A stretch of DNA of 27,294 nt. Origin: DAOTUL01 sp034437435 (lineage in GTDB: Bacteria; Chloroflexota; Anaerolineae; Aggregatilineales; Phototrophicaceae). Under the pieces are notes generated by a model. That model did no database searches, had not been told where the DNA came from, and saw only the letters and a list, made by a program, of their open reading frames with translations. The translations under genes were made by a program, and so were the position numbers. Positions 1-7,199 of the stretch are shown here, one piece after another. How positions within the stretch are numbered: the first letter of the stretch is position 1; the number at the start of each line of letters is the position of its first letter. The stretch covers positions 1 to 27,294 of the forward strand of contig CAYQJO010000030.1 of NCBI GenBank assembly GCA_964417785.1, written 5' to 3'.

Positions 1-1
1 C

Positions 2-121
2 CCGGTTCCTGCATCCACCGATCCCCTGCTCGACCTTTCGACCGATCCAGGGAGCGCCACCGGTGGGCAGACGCAACCCACAAGTGAAGACCTCGGTGTC
101 ATCGCAATACCCGACCCGTAA
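2..121 (+). CDS. 3' end of an unidentified protein gene (partial)
   Basis: An open frame enters from the left edge and ends at TAA 119-121, 18 nt before the methyltransferase start. The 39 visible residues are rich in Pro, Thr, Asp, Ser and Gly, ending in GVIAIPDP. They look like a disordered or extracellular C-terminal tail. The frame has no start inside the window, so family and function cannot be assigned. The tight spacing suggests co-transcription with the downstream methyltransferase. The call rests only on an uninterrupted frame and this spacing. Confidence 0.5.
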   Translation, partial: PVPASTDPLLDLSTDPGSATGGQTQPTSEDLGVIAIPDP

Positions 122-139
122 TTTTAGTGAGGCAGTCCA

Positions 140-1033
140 ATGCCCGATCCACGTTCACCGAAAATCTGTGATTACGAAGAATCCAATTATCGTACCGAGT
201 TCTGGGAAGGGCGCGGTCGCAATTACGAAGATCAGGTCGAACGTGTGGCCTTACGACGGCTGCTGCCGCCTGGTGGGCGGCGTTTGCTGGAGGTGGGCGC
301 AGGCTTTGGTCGCCTGACGGGCGAATACCATGCTTTCGATCAGGTGGTGCTGCTGGATTACTCGTTCTCGCAGCTTCAGTATGCCCGCTCCCAATTCGGC
401 GACAGCCAGCGATTCATCTATGTCGCCGCCGACGCCTACAAGCTACCCTTCCATGACGGTGTGTTCGATAATGCCACCATGATTCGTGTCATCCATCACA
501 TGTCGGATGTCGCCCGTGTCTTGACGGAGATTCGCCGTGTGATGGTACCCGATGGCACCTTCATCCTGGAACACGCCAACAAGCAGAACGTGAAGGCCAT
601 GCTGCGCTACGCCCTGGGCATGCAGGATTGGAGTCCCTACACCCGTGATCCGGTCGAGTTTGTCGAACTCAACTTCGACTTTCATCCGACACACATCCTA
701 GACGAGTTACAGGCCGCTGGCTTCCAACCTGACCTGCGGGTGCCCGTGTCGTTTTTCCGCCTGAGCGCCATTAAGAGTCTGATACCGGGAAACGTGTTGG
801 CCGGGGTGGACGGTCTCTTACAGCACACGGGTCTGCTCTATACACCGAGTATTTTCGTCAAGAGTACCGCTCAGGGACAGACCTTCAACAATCTGGAAAC
901 TGAATCACTGTTTGTGTGTCCAGAGACGGGCCAGGAACTCACACGCCAGGGCGATATGATGGTTGCCGCCAACGACGGCCCCCGCTATCACATTCGGGAC
1001 GGCATCTACGATTTCAAGGCCCCGCTGGATTAA
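140..1033 (+). CDS. Class I SAM-dependent methyltransferase with C-terminal Trm112-like segment
   Basis: A 297-aa cytosolic protein. Motif I is LEVGAGFG (residues 50-57), with an acidic residue at the end of strand 2 (LLDYS, D73) and a motif-II/III-like AADAYKLPF (97-105), followed by VMVPDGTFIL (post-III). This is the Methyltransf_11/25 fold that transfers a methyl group from S-adenosylmethionine; the acceptor cannot be read from sequence. The last 45 residues (ESLFVCPETGQEL, then YHIRDGIYDF) resemble a Trm112-like zinc-ribbon segment. Only one Cys remains of the usual metal-binding set, so zinc binding is doubtful. A TGAGG Shine-Dalgarno at 128-132 lies 7 nt before ATG 140 and fixes the start. 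The stop overlaps the convergent aminotransferase stop in a TTAA. Confidence 0.85.
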   Translation: MPDPRSPKICDYEESNYRTEFWEGRGRNYEDQVERVALRRLLPPGGRRLLEVGAGFGRLTGEYHAFDQVVLLDYSFSQLQYARSQFGDSQRFIYVAADAYKLPFHDGVFDNATMIRVIHHMSDVARVLTEIRRVMVPDGTFILEHANKQNVKAMLRYALGMQDWSPYTRDPVEFVELNFDFHPTHILDELQAAGFQPDLRVPVSFFRLSAIKSLIPGNVLAGVDGLLQHTGLLYTPSIFVKSTAQGQTFNNLETESLFVCPETGQELTRQGDMMVAANDGPRYHIRDGIYDFKAPLD

Positions 1034-1851
1034 AGGTCTTGCAGGTGCGCCACCACCCATGCCTCATATGCGCTGCGAAGCTGGCGGGTGATTTCCCCCG
1101 GTACACCCAGTGCATGCCCATCGATCTCGACAACCGGCACGATCCCCCGGCTGCTGCTGGTGATGAACGCCTCGCTGATCCAGGGAATATCGCGCAGGTT
1201 GGGCGCTTCCAATCGCAGCGGGATTATGGCCGGAGCCACCGCAAAGACGATCTGCTGCGCGATTCCTGGCAGAACTCCCGCAGCGGCGGTCCGCAGTTGG
1301 CCGTCCAGGATGGCGTAGAAATTGCTGCCCAGACCTTCGAGCATATGGCCCTCATCATCGCACAATATGGTATCGTAAATCCCGGCAGGCATGGCGGCCT
1401 GCAACCGCTTGCGCTCGTGCATCCAGTCGGTGGTTTTGGCGGCGGCATTGTGACGATACACCCCCGGCGCAGTCATCACCCGCGTGCCGTGTTCGATCAA
1501 CGCCGACGGCACCCCGGCAAACGGCTCCAATGAGATGATGAAGTCGTCGCCATCTCGCGGTACTGTAACCCGGAAACGCACATTGCCGTAACCAGCCTCG
1601 ATAATCATCTGGCGTAGAGCCGACCGCAGCCGCTGACGATCCAGTTGTAGATCGATCCCGGCACGCCGGGCCGAATCTTCCATTCGGTCGAGATGAGCGT
1701 CCAGCTTGAGGACCTGGATGGTGTTAAATGTGCTGGCGACGGTATAAATCCCATCCGGCGGTTCGTGGCTGGCGGCCTCTGCCAGATTGTCGGCATGATA
1801 ATCGACTGGCTGCAAACCCTGGTCGGTCAAACGGCGGATAAAGCAGGACAT
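1030..1851 (-). CDS. PLP-dependent class IV aminotransferase (BCAT / D-amino-acid aminotransferase / ADC lyase family)
   Basis: A 273-aa cytosolic enzyme of fold type IV. The PLP-binding Lys is in NAAAKTTDW (K139). LEGLGSNFYAI (171-181) supplies the conserved Glu (E172) and Asn. TAAAGVLPGIA (188-198) matches the cofactor-phosphate loop, and EAFITSSSRGIVPV (227-240) matches the C-terminal signature. The family includes IlvE, D-amino-acid transaminase and 4-amino-4-deoxychorismate lyase (PabC). Neighbours do not decide between them, so no symbol is given. I chose ATG 1851, whose A overlaps the upstream TGA (TGATG); an in-frame TTG lies one codon upstream. It is the last gene of the long leftward operon, and its stop is shared with the convergent methyltransferase. 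Confidence 0.83.
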   Translation of the reverse strand: MSCFIRRLTDQGLQPVDYHADNLAEAASHEPPDGIYTVASTFNTIQVLKLDAHLDRMEDSARRAGIDLQLDRQRLRSALRQMIIEAGYGNVRFRVTVPRDGDDFIISLEPFAGVPSALIEHGTRVMTAPGVYRHNAAAKTTDWMHERKRLQAAMPAGIYDTILCDDEGHMLEGLGSNFYAILDGQLRTAAAGVLPGIAQQIVFAVAPAIIPLRLEAPNLRDIPWISEAFITSSSRGIVPVVEIDGHALGVPGEITRQLRSAYEAWVVAHLQDL

Positions 1852-3044
1852 CAATCAATCCAGTTCTCTCTAAAGGCGGACCATTCCTCATCGCTGGTTG
1901 TCTCAGCTTCATAGAGTGCGATTCCCTGGAAGATCGCCGCTTCCTCTTCATCGAAGCCGCTCAACCCCTGACGCACACCACTGGACGCGGCGGGAATCCC
2001 CTCCACGAGAACATCACGGGCGTTGGGGATGTTGTCGCCGGTCGAGACAACAATCATCAGACGGGTGTCGGTTTGCAAGTTGAGGATGGCGTTCATAAAC
2101 GACTGCACCTGATGCGCCATCCAGGCAGCGTAATCGCCGGCATCGTAGCCGTTGATTGAGATCATGTAACTGTTATAGGCCCGCACCACAATCTGATCCA
2201 TCTGAATGAGCGCCACCCGCTGCTTGTATTCGTCATCCCAGGCCGTTCCCGGACTCAGCAGTGTCGTGGCCGGGACATCGCTGTCCGCCGGTGTCCAATC
2301 TGGCGACGCCACCACCGCCATGAGGTGATCGTCGCCCAACGTTTGCCGCACCTGCCGCAGCAGCGCCAGAAAGTTACGGTCACCGTTGGGGACAAAAGGA
2401 TCGACCTGGATAGACACTCCATCGAAACCCAACGTATTGACCACACGCACCGCGAAGTCGGCAATCGCCTGTTGTAGAGTGCCTTCGTCCAGCCGGTAGC
2501 CATCGTCGCCCAGATCAATGCGAAAAATCAGGTTGCCGTAGAGCGTGACATCGGGATACAGACGCTTGAACTGCGCCGCAAACGCGCCGACCTCGGATTC
2601 GACCTCGCCAAAACGATTGAGGCCGTCCGGCTTGCCCGTCCATGAACCGTCGAGATTCAACTCGCTGACATGGGCATAGACGGTGCCGATACCATGTCGG
2701 CGTAGTTGATCCACAAAATCGCGCATCATGGCGTCTTCATGGCGCGTGTAAGTCCATTCGCTGCCGAGCCAGATGCCGTTGGGCGTGCGCTCTGGCGGAT
2801 TATCGGCAAACAGCCCTACTGCCGCCACCACCAGCGCCATAAATACTAACGCACCGACCCCGGCCAGGATCGGGCGCAGTTGGCGCAGCGATGTCGCATC
2901 AAGCCGAAAGCCCCCCGATGGACTGAGTTGTGCAGCCAGTTTGCGCCGGTGCGAGGAGGTTGTACTAACCTGCTGGCGGCGCTGCTGGCGGCGTTTCTGG
3001 CGTTCACGGGCGGCATTGCTCCGCCGTTGTTCCTGTTCGCTCAT
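1851..3044 (-). CDS. Membrane-anchored GH18-like TIM-barrel protein with degenerate catalytic motif
   Basis: A 397-aa protein. Residues 1-36 are strongly basic and Arg/Gln-rich (cytoplasmic side). One membrane segment spans about 57-80, and an extracytoplasmic domain begins at NGIWLGSEW. Repeated strand-like blocks (GIGTVYAHVSEL, VTLYGNLIFRI, GFDGVSIQVDPF, HLMAVVASPDW, QIVVRAYNSYM) fit a (beta/alpha)8 barrel of the GH18 / putative glycoside hydrolase type. The line that should read DxxDxDxE is D208-G-V-S-I-Q213-V-D215-P, so the acid/base Glu is Asp and the middle Asp is Gln. It may bind glycan or have an altered activity. It starts 2 nt after the dgkA-type gene stop (TAG-CC-ATG) and its TGA overlaps the aminotransferase ATG. 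Fold assignment is by pattern only. Confidence 0.65.
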   Translation of the reverse strand: MSEQEQRRSNAARERQKRRQQRRQQVSTTSSHRRKLAAQLSPSGGFRLDATSLRQLRPILAGVGALVFMALVVAAVGLFADNPPERTPNGIWLGSEWTYTRHEDAMMRDFVDQLRRHGIGTVYAHVSELNLDGSWTGKPDGLNRFGEVESEVGAFAAQFKRLYPDVTLYGNLIFRIDLGDDGYRLDEGTLQQAIADFAVRVVNTLGFDGVSIQVDPFVPNGDRNFLALLRQVRQTLGDDHLMAVVASPDWTPADSDVPATTLLSPGTAWDDEYKQRVALIQMDQIVVRAYNSYMISINGYDAGDYAAWMAHQVQSFMNAILNLQTDTRLMIVVSTGDNIPNARDVLVEGIPAASSGVRQGLSGFDEEEAAIFQGIALYEAETTSDEEWSAFRENWID

Positions 3045-3046
3045 GG

Positions 3047-3496
3047 CTAAAACCCCAGTTTATCTGACAGCGGCGGTAGCAGGGTAATCGCCGTCACACT
3101 CAGCGCGACCAGCACCCCGACCAGGACCGCTGCGGCAGCGGCATCTTTGGCGATTTTCGCCATTGGGTGAACCTCATCAGTCGCCAGATCGACCACCGCT
3201 TCCACCGCCGCATTGAGAAACTCCGCCGTCCAGACCACGCCGATGCTCAACAACACCAGTGCAATCTCCACACCGTCCACATCCAGCCACAGCAGCAGCC
3301 CCCACACCAGCACCGTGACGACAGTCAACACACGGATGCTCTGTTCGCGGCGAAACATGTAGAGCAATCCCGCTACCGCATACTTGAGACTTTGAAGACG
3401 GTTCACGTTGCTCTCGCGAGCGCTGAATTGCTTCGGATCAATCCGGGCCGTCCCCAGAACCGAGTCATCAACGGGTGGCTTCTCGTCTTCGCTCAT
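3047..3496 (-). CDS. Diacylglycerol/undecaprenol kinase family protein, copy 2
   Basis: A 149-aa integral membrane protein of the DgkA family (PF01219). It has an N-terminal amphipathic stretch (NRLQSLKYAVAGLLYMFRREQSIR), hydrophobic segments, and the signature AEFLNAAVEAVVDLATDEVHPMAK (positions about 90-113) with the conserved Glu-x-x-Asn and C-terminal Glu/Asp metal and ATP residues. The KDAAAAAVL block completes the third helix. In Gram-positive-type bacteria this family phosphorylates undecaprenol to recycle the peptidoglycan lipid carrier; E. coli DgkA uses diacylglycerol. ATG 3496 overlaps the stop of copy 1 as ATGA, which fixes the start. A roughly 38-residue soluble N-terminal extension precedes the membrane core, as in copy 1. 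Confidence 0.88.
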   Translation of the reverse strand: MSEDEKPPVDDSVLGTARIDPKQFSARESNVNRLQSLKYAVAGLLYMFRREQSIRVLTVVTVLVWGLLLWLDVDGVEIALVLLSIGVVWTAEFLNAAVEAVVDLATDEVHPMAKIAKDAAAAAVLVGVLVALSVTAITLLPPLSDKLGF

Positions 3497-3933
3497 GTAA
3501 GCTTCTCCCACAGCGGCGGCCCCAGCAGCAGCAGACCCACAATGATCGAGGCCAAAACGCTCAGCAGCACCGCTGCCGAAGCGACATCTTTGCCCACTTT
3601 TGCCATCGGATGCAACTCCGCCGACACCAGATTGATCGCCGCTTCCACCGCTGCGTTGAGAAATTCCGCCATCCAGACGATTGTGATGGTGACAATCAAA
3701 ACCGCCCAACTTATGGCATCGATCTGCAACCAGAACGCTACCAGCAGCACCGCAATCGAGGCGAACGCCTGAATCCGGGTGTTCTTCTGCCGCCGCAGCA
3801 TATACAGCCAACCGGCCAGTGCATAACCCAGGCTGCTCAGCCGGTTGGTGCTGGTAATCGGGCTGTACTGGTCCGGATCAATCTTCGAGGTTCCGGTGAG
3901 TACGTCAATCCAGGTCTTTTGTTTGTCCGTCAT
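3493..3933 (-). CDS. Diacylglycerol/undecaprenol kinase family protein, copy 1
   Basis: A 146-aa membrane kinase homologous to the gene immediately downstream. Shared landmarks, in order: N-terminal SKIDPDQYS (RIDPKQFS in copy 2), NRLSSLGYALAGWLYMLRRQKNTRIQ, then AEFLNAAVEAAINLVSAELHPMAKVGKDVASAAVL. The Glu and Asn of the DgkA signature are present, so activity is plausible. The start ATG 3933 lies 29 nt inside the end of ybeY and is preceded by GGAG inside ybeY; no later in-frame start keeps the conserved N-terminus. The order pgpH, ybeY, dgkA is a classic bacterial neighbourhood (usually with phoH before it and era after it, both missing here). Confidence 0.88.
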   Translation of the reverse strand: MTDKQKTWIDVLTGTSKIDPDQYSPITSTNRLSSLGYALAGWLYMLRRQKNTRIQAFASIAVLLVAFWLQIDAISWAVLIVTITIVWMAEFLNAAVEAAINLVSAELHPMAKVGKDVASAAVLLSVLASIIVGLLLLGPPLWEKLT

Positions 3934-4405
3934 GATCTTCTTGCTCCAATGCCGGCACCAATGTGGTCGGAATCCCCAGGGTTTCCAGCGCCCGGTCCTG
4001 TGCCGCCCACATGACATGCCGTCGTTCTGGCGTGTCGTGATCGTATCCCATGAGGTGCAGCGTTCCATGCACCACCAGCAGGGCATAACTCGCCATGTGA
4101 TCGTGACCTTCGCGGTCGGCCTGAGCCGTCGCATAGGGTACCGCGATCACAAGGTCGCCCAGATACAATCCCTCGCCAGGAAGCTCTGGCTGATCCGCCG
4201 GGAAAGACAACACATCGGTCGGCGCATCCACATCCCGATACTGCTGGTTGAGGGCCATCACCGCCGCATCGTCGGTCAGCACGATGGTCATAGCGCTGTT
4301 GTCAACGGCGCTTTCCTGCACCAGAACCACCTCAGCCGCCGCATGCAAACGGTCGGCATCAACCGGATACCCGGCGTCGTTTTGCACATCAATCAGGTAA
4401 CTCAT
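3905..4405 (-). CDS. ybeY: Endoribonuclease YbeY (16S rRNA maturation / ribosome quality control)
   Basis: A 166-aa cytosolic zinc-dependent endoribonuclease of the UPF0054 family. It carries the diagnostic metal motif H113-GTL-H117-LMGYD-H123, preceded by the conserved TDVLSFP (63-69) and YLGDLVIA (81-88) blocks. The family processes the 16S rRNA 3' end and takes part in 70S quality control. Length is typical. ATG 4405 overlaps the pgpH-like stop as ATGA, indicating translational coupling. Its 3' end overlaps the dgkA copy 1 start by 29 nt, and the last residues (QEDHDGQTKDLD) are acidic and poorly conserved. Confidence 0.96.
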   Translation of the reverse strand: MSYLIDVQNDAGYPVDADRLHAAAEVVLVQESAVDNSAMTIVLTDDAAVMALNQQYRDVDAPTDVLSFPADQPELPGEGLYLGDLVIAVPYATAQADREGHDHMASYALLVVHGTLHLMGYDHDTPERRHVMWAAQDRALETLGIPTTLVPALEQEDHDGQTKDLD

Positions 4406-6756
4406 TCGGCTGTCTGCTGTTCTTCTTTTGGTTGTTCCTCGTCCAACACCGGTGGCATACCATTCGCGCTGCGGGATTCGCTGGTGCGGCGCAGACGCGG
4501 CACTTCTGCCAGTGGGGTATCCTCGTCTTCCAGGTCTGCCGGGTCCACATCTTTTGGTAGCGGACGCTCTACTGGCTTTGCCGGTTTCTCCACTGGCTCC
4601 ACCGGACGCGGCGGGGCCTCATCACCGCCCCGGCGCACTTTTTCCACCGCCTGGGCGTAGTTGATGCGTGGATGGAACATAGCTTGAAGCATGTCGATGA
4701 ACATCGCCTCGATCTTTGCCAGATCGCTCAGAGTCAGGCCGGAATCGTCCAACTGGTGGTCGTCACGCTTGCCGTTGAGGACCATCCGCACCGTCTCGAC
4801 AATCTCCTGCTTGGTTTTTGGTTGGCGCGACCGCACCGCCGCTTCGCAGCTATCGGCCAGCATCAACACGCTCGTCTCGCGACTTTGTGGGCGCGGGCCA
4901 GGATAGGCGAAATCGGATGAGTTGACCATCGTCTGATCCTCTCCCGCCAGGATCAATGCCTGTTTGTAAAAAACATACACCTGTGATGTGCCATGATGCT
5001 CACGGATAAAATCACGAAAGCGGTTGGGCAGCCGGTATTGGCGGGCCATCTCGTCGCCTTCGGTCACATGGCTGATGATGATGTCGGCGCTGCGATACGG
5101 ATCATTGAGAATGTCATGTGGATTGCCGATGGTGCCTTGATTCTCAATAAAAAAGGCCGGATTACGGATTTTGCCGATGTCGTGATAAAGTGCCGCAACA
5201 CGGGTCAACTCCGCGTTGGCCCCAATAGCATTGGCCGCCTGCTCCGCCAGATTCGCCACCTGGAGACTATGCTGGTAACTGCCGGGCGCTTCGCGGATCA
5301 GCCGCTGCATCAAGGGTTGGTTTGGCTGGCTCAATTCCACCAGTTTGAGCGCCGTCGGCAAATTGAACACCAGCGTGACGATATACATGGCCGCCATCGC
5401 CGCCGCCGCTGTCAGGATGCCGTTGACCACACAATAACCGATCAACTCGACCAGTTCAGCGGCCTCGCCATTACTGACAATCGACATATTAAAGGTCGAA
5501 AGCACAGCCACATTGCTCAGCGCGACAATCAAACCGGCAAAGAAAAAGCTGTTCAACCGCTCGGATCGGCGCAGCACCAGCGCACCGATCAAGCCACCCG
5601 CCGCGACAAAGGTCGTGAATTCCAGGCCCTCACTGCCCGCCATCAAGCCCACCAGCAGCGCCAAACCCAGCGTGGAGATGATGGCAATCTCAGGGCCGAT
5701 GATGGCGACAAACAACAATGCCATCGCTGCGGTTGGATAGATGTAAAACTGCCCGGTCAGGCTGAAACGTGCGCCCATCAAGACAATGAGAAACACCGTT
5801 GCCAGCAGCGTCAAAAAGCGCGGCTCGTTGTAGAGCAGCGAAGGCCGGAAGCGGGCCACATATAAACCGACCACTACCATGACAATGATGCTGCCCAGAA
5901 GACCCTGCGCCACCGCCTGCTGGCGCGATTCCGAGGGTCGCAGCAAACCGAGGCGATCCAGAGTCTCATAATCAACATCCGTGATCCGGTTACCCGCCTG
6001 CACGACAATCTCACCGATCTGGAAGCTGCGCACCACATCGGATACTGCCGCCATCGCCCGTTCCCGTTCGGCTGCGGTCGACTCAGTGTTCAACACGGTG
6101 TTGGCACGGATCAAATCGCTCACTATTGCGACAATTACAGCAGCTTCCCGATTATTGAAACGAATTCCGACCTGATTGGGAATCTGCGACCGGATGCGGT
6201 TCAGGTTGTTCTCCTGTATCTCGCTGCGCATCATCCGTTCGAGGACGGTGATGATCTCCGACCGTACATCCTGCCATCTGCCGCTGTCGATCTCAAGAAT
6301 ATAGGTATTTATGGTGTCGCTAAGTTCCAGGTCCGCGATATAACTCAAATCCTGAAGCTGCTGCTCCGGCGTGGCAAAAGCGTCCTGACGCACATGGGTG
6401 ATGTAATCGAGAATTTGAGTCGTCAGATCACTCTGTTGGCGGGCAATGCTGGGATCGGGGGGATCGTATATCGACCGAACACCGGCACCAGCATCCTGGC
6501 GACGCTGTTCGGTCAGCAAATCGCTGACATATTCGATTCGTTCTGGCGCAAGGATATTCTCACTCGCCACGTCGCCGACTTGCAGCGACGATACGCTGTT
6601 CTGTGAAAACACCGTATCAAACGACACAATCAGTGTCGAAATCAAAATAAATCCCATCGCCGCCAGCGTGACAATAAGACGGTTCAGGTGACGAGTAACC
6701 TGCTCATATCCGAGCGGCAGATAGCGCTCAAGCCATTCCGCCAGGGCTGCAATCAT
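4402..6756 (-). CDS. pgpH: 7TM-HD family phosphohydrolase, PgpH-like cyclic-di-AMP phosphodiesterase
   Basis: A 784-aa membrane protein. A first TM lies at about 28-46, followed by an extracytoplasmic 7TMR-HDED-type domain of about 235 residues (47-280) and a block of about seven TM helices (283-465). A cytoplasmic HD domain follows: H496 (YQHSLQVANLAE), H525-D526 (LYHDIGKIRNPAFF), H563 (IISHVTEGDEMA), H587-H588 (REHHGTSQVYVFY) and D635 (LADSCEAA). All metal ligands of the HD fold are present. In Firmicutes, PgpH hydrolyses c-di-AMP to pApA, and substrate identity here is inferred from that family. The C-terminus (about 706-784) is an unusual Pro/Glu/Lys-rich tail. Start ATG 6756 overlaps the yqeY stop (ATGA). 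Confidence 0.92.
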   Translation of the reverse strand: MIAALAEWLERYLPLGYEQVTRHLNRLIVTLAAMGFILISTLIVSFDTVFSQNSVSSLQVGDVASENILAPERIEYVSDLLTEQRRQDAGAGVRSIYDPPDPSIARQQSDLTTQILDYITHVRQDAFATPEQQLQDLSYIADLELSDTINTYILEIDSGRWQDVRSEIITVLERMMRSEIQENNLNRIRSQIPNQVGIRFNNREAAVIVAIVSDLIRANTVLNTESTAAERERAMAAVSDVVRSFQIGEIVVQAGNRITDVDYETLDRLGLLRPSESRQQAVAQGLLGSIIVMVVVGLYVARFRPSLLYNEPRFLTLLATVFLIVLMGARFSLTGQFYIYPTAAMALLFVAIIGPEIAIISTLGLALLVGLMAGSEGLEFTTFVAAGGLIGALVLRRSERLNSFFFAGLIVALSNVAVLSTFNMSIVSNGEAAELVELIGYCVVNGILTAAAAMAAMYIVTLVFNLPTALKLVELSQPNQPLMQRLIREAPGSYQHSLQVANLAEQAANAIGANAELTRVAALYHDIGKIRNPAFFIENQGTIGNPHDILNDPYRSADIIISHVTEGDEMARQYRLPNRFRDFIREHHGTSQVYVFYKQALILAGEDQTMVNSSDFAYPGPRPQSRETSVLMLADSCEAAVRSRQPKTKQEIVETVRMVLNGKRDDHQLDDSGLTLSDLAKIEAMFIDMLQAMFHPRINYAQAVEKVRRGGDEAPPRPVEPVEKPAKPVERPLPKDVDPADLEDEDTPLAEVPRLRRTSESRSANGMPPVLDEEQPKEEQQTAE

Positions 6757-7196
6757 GACAGTTGCTCACGCACCACCTGATTGACGAGCTTGCCATCGGC
6801 CACGCCTTTCACCCGCTGCATGACCGGTCCCATCACTTTGCCCATATCGCCCGTCGATGTCGCACCGACCTCAGCAATCACCTCCTGAACGATGGCGGTG
6901 ATTTCCTCTTTGCTCAACTGACGCGGCAAGAAAGTCTCCATAATCGCCAACTCTTCATGGGCGGCCTGGGCGGCTTCCGTGCGCCCAATGTTCTCGTTTT
7001 CCACCACCGCTTCACGCTGCTTTTTGGCCTCACGTTGCAGCACCGCCATCGCCTCCTCAGACGAGAGCGATTTCTGCTGGTCGATTTCCATCTGCTTGAT
7101 CTCCGCCTGCAAATAACGGATCACATCGCGGCGGCGATTGTCTTTGGCCTTCATCGCCTCTTTCAGCGCAGCCTGGAGTTCTGCTTTCGGGTCCAT
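6753..7196 (-). CDS. yqeY: GatB/YqeY domain-containing protein
   Basis: A 147-aa cytosolic protein of the YqeY family (PF09424), related to the C-terminal tRNA-binding domain of GatB. Typical blocks are LKEAMKAKDNRRRDVIRYLQAEIK near the N-terminus, REAKKQREAVVENENIGRTE in the middle, ETFLPRQLS, and a C-terminal Gly-rich ...GDMGKVMGPVMQRVKGVADGKLVNQVV. The domain probably binds tRNA-like substrates; the free-standing protein's precise role is unknown. It starts 3 nt after the mtaB stop, and its stop overlaps the pgpH-like start by 4 nt. It therefore sits between a tRNA-modification gene and an RNA-maturation gene. Confidence 0.93.
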   Translation of the reverse strand: MDPKAELQAALKEAMKAKDNRRRDVIRYLQAEIKQMEIDQQKSLSSEEAMAVLQREAKKQREAVVENENIGRTEAAQAAHEELAIMETFLPRQLSKEEITAIVQEVIAEVGATSTGDMGKVMGPVMQRVKGVADGKLVNQVVREQLS

Positions 7197-7199
7197 AGT

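Noticed and set aside
4993..5865. 290-aa open frame on the plus strand antisense to the PgpH-like gene
   Set aside because: Low-complexity, His/Gln/Arg-rich translation with no domain. It lies wholly inside a well-supported gene on the other strand.
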